Shown here piece after piece: positions 62,648 to 64,000 of a stretch of 64,000 nucleotides of DNA. Under the pieces are notes generated by a model. It saw nothing but the letters and a program-made list of their open reading frames with translations. It ran no database searches and was not told where the DNA came from. The translations under genes were made by a program, and so were the position numbers. How positions within the stretch are numbered: position 1 is the first letter of the stretch; every line of letters starts with the position of its first letter. Source of the stretch: Parabacteroides acidifaciens (GTDB lineage Bacteria; Bacteroidota; Bacteroidia; Bacteroidales; Tannerellaceae); the NCBI RefSeq assembly GCF_003363715.1, contig NZ_QREV01000006.1, forward strand, positions 84,461-148,460, read 5' to 3'.

Positions 62648-63769
62648 TTATCTGTTGTTCCTATAGTCCGACGGAATCGTGCCCGTACACTTCTGGAAAG
62701 CCCGGCGGAAGGTGCTGATCGAATGAAATCCCGAACGTTCGGCAATTTCCTGTATGCTGGCGTTGGGTTCGGCATCCATCAAACGCTTGCTTTCCTCGAT
62801 CCGGAACTGGTTGACATAGTCGGAAAACGATTGTCCCAGTTCACGGTTGAACAGTTGGGAAAGATAAGAACGGCTGATCGGAAAAACCCGTTGCAAGTCC
62901 GTCAGGCGCAAATCTTCACGGAGGTACGGTTTTTCCTTCTCAAACCAAGCATTTACTTCCTCCGCATAGCGTTTGCTAAGGATTCCGTGCTCATCGTCAT
63001 TATTCACATCATCCTGCTGGTTCGGCAAATCCCACCCGTCCTTAAAAGAATAATCCAAGACAACGACTTTAAGGAATAATGCTTTATAGAAGAAATAATA
63101 CCAGGCAAAAAGTAGTACGGTCTTATCGATCACATACATGACCGGAATATCCGTCAGCAATAGGACAAGATAAAAACCATACAAAACAATTAAAATTATC
63201 ATCGTTTTCTTCAGCCAGTCCAGATCATACTCCTCCGGATCGGAGACGTTTTCAGCCAAAAAGACCTTAAAGTCTTTACTATACCGGGCTATCAGGTAAA
63301 CAGGCAACACCATGTAGAACAAAGTCAGAACAAAAACCGTCATACGGAGCAAAACGTCCATATTAAAAAACTCGAACACTTCCTCCAGCGAATAATATGT
63401 ATGGATTTCCCCTCCCGACAAACGGTAAGCCAGATAAGCCAAACCGCCGACAACAACCGGACTGATAAAGACAAGGAAGCGCCGGCAAGTCAGATAACCC
63501 GGCCGCAGCACTTCAATGACGTAACAAGCTAACGTCGCCGTAACCAAAGCCCCTATTATCAATACATCCGGATGAAAAGCCTCCTTCGCTTCATGGAGAT
63601 AAAGATTGACAGACAGTCTTACGACAGCCATGATAGCCCACGAATACATCCCCCAGCCCAGTATCTTTTTTGCACGGTTTTCCCCTGCACGGAGCAAAAG
63701 AGTTGTCCCGCCAAAAACACAGAACCCGATGATCTGTAGACTTAGTAAAAACTGAATTTTATCCAACAT
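62648..63769 (-). CDS. Membrane-anchored AraC-family transcriptional regulator
   Basis: 373 aa. About 230 N-terminal residues hold six or seven hydrophobic helices (IQFLLSLQIIGFCVFGG, VLIIGALVTATLACYVI, FVLTLFYMVLPVYLIAR, MIILIVLYGFYLVLLL). The C-terminal ~100 residues are an AraC HTH (LQRVFPISRSYLSQLFNREL, IAERSGFHSISTFRRAFQK). An integral-membrane sensor thus carries its DNA-binding domain directly. Start 63769 has a strong AAGGGAGATATATT ribosome-binding context; 63823 is too far upstream. CAAATTGTC recurs 18 bp apart upstream (63832-63858), a possible autoregulatory site. Confidence 0.9.
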   Translation of the reverse strand: MLDKIQFLLSLQIIGFCVFGGTTLLLRAGENRAKKILGWGMYSWAIMAVVRLSVNLYLHEAKEAFHPDVLIIGALVTATLACYVIEVLRPGYLTCRRFLVFISPVVVGGLAYLAYRLSGGEIHTYYSLEEVFEFFNMDVLLRMTVFVLTLFYMVLPVYLIARYSKDFKVFLAENVSDPEEYDLDWLKKTMIILIVLYGFYLVLLLTDIPVMYVIDKTVLLFAWYYFFYKALFLKVVVLDYSFKDGWDLPNQQDDVNNDDEHGILSKRYAEEVNAWFEKEKPYLREDLRLTDLQRVFPISRSYLSQLFNRELGQSFSDYVNQFRIEESKRLMDAEPNASIQEIAERSGFHSISTFRRAFQKCTGTIPSDYRNNR

Positions 63770-63831
63770 AATATATCTCCCTTTTAAGTAAACAAATTGA
63801 AGCATTAAATAGTTGATTTGCACTATAAGTA

Positions 63832-63858
63832 GACAATTTGACGCCTGTGGACAATTTG
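63832..63858 (-). promoter_or_regulatory. Direct repeats upstream of the AraC regulator
   Basis: GACAATTTG on the plus strand at 63832-63840 and 63850-63858, 63-89 bp before the start codon. Candidate binding site for the regulator itself. Confidence 0.35.
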
Positions 63859-64000
63859 CACCCCATGCTTTTATATGAATTCATCGTGGTTTTATACCGA
63901 ATGCACCCTCTACTTCTCCAAACCGTGACCTTTCCTGAAATCAGTTTACAGATTAAACAATTATAACTAAACTCAATTTACATAACAAAGATTAAAACCT

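Noticed and set aside
1..64000. Search for tRNA, rRNA and CRISPR arrays
   Set aside because: No TPsiC-like arm with matching cloverleaf, no rRNA signature and no regularly spaced direct-repeat array with unique spacers was seen.

Overview
The window comes from a Bacteroidales genome, most likely Parabacteroides or a close relative. The genus is inference from gene content; no rRNA marker is present. Supporting signs are a SusC/SusD pair with a hybrid two-component regulator, many six-bladed beta-propeller lipoproteins, promoters of the Bacteroidetes TAnnTTTG type, and an erm(F) element with an IntDOT-like integrase.

Layout. 1-1314: 3' part of a sialate O-acetylesterase/NanM-type fusion. 1401-14314: a carbohydrate-use locus (HTCS regulator, SusC, SusD, Tat-type aldo/keto reductase, DUF2264 protein, secreted VOC protein). 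14342-18214: minus-strand housekeeping and repair genes. 18388-20806: SpmA-SpmB fusion, HEPN/MNT pair, ybeY. 20813-21315: copy A of a 503-bp non-coding repeat. 21408-29719: signalling block with two beta-propeller lipoproteins, a lone LytTR protein, a TonB-domain protein, a second MNT/HEPN pair, and a LytS-like kinase with a LytTR regulator. 30348-35846: mnmG-uvrC-dtd-mazG-like-deoC, with a consensus parS site after mnmG. 36034-36873: BRO-type antirepressor. About 37.1-42.8 kb: an integrated mobilizable element (integrase, HTH protein, 8-bp iteron-like array, oriT-like hairpins, MobV relaxase, erm(F), MORN/YwqK-like protein). 43276-47717: GH9 enzyme and a secreted TIM-barrel-like protein. 47775-51683: polyprenyl synthetase and polA. 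51702-55651: a plastic region with a truncated lipoprotein gene, fic, two divergent related structured-RNA-like elements, copy B of the 503-bp repeat and a DUF4143 ATPase. 55874-62146: ychF, DUF1080-like/PHP-like lipoprotein, and an operon of propeller-TonB fusion, membrane protein, ABC ATPase and TolB-like protein. 62648-63769: membrane-anchored AraC regulator.

The signals most worth following are: (i) a shared promoter layout, two 9-bp repeats 12 bp apart placed 28 or 39 bp before a TAnnTTTG box, at three LytTR-associated transcription units; (ii) the 503-bp repeat, whose core is four 11-bp motifs arranged as a 21-bp-spaced direct pair facing its mirror image; (iii) the divergent RNA-like pair at 53.4-53.6 kb with compensatory stem changes; (iv) the erm(F) mobilizable element, whose ends I could not settle.
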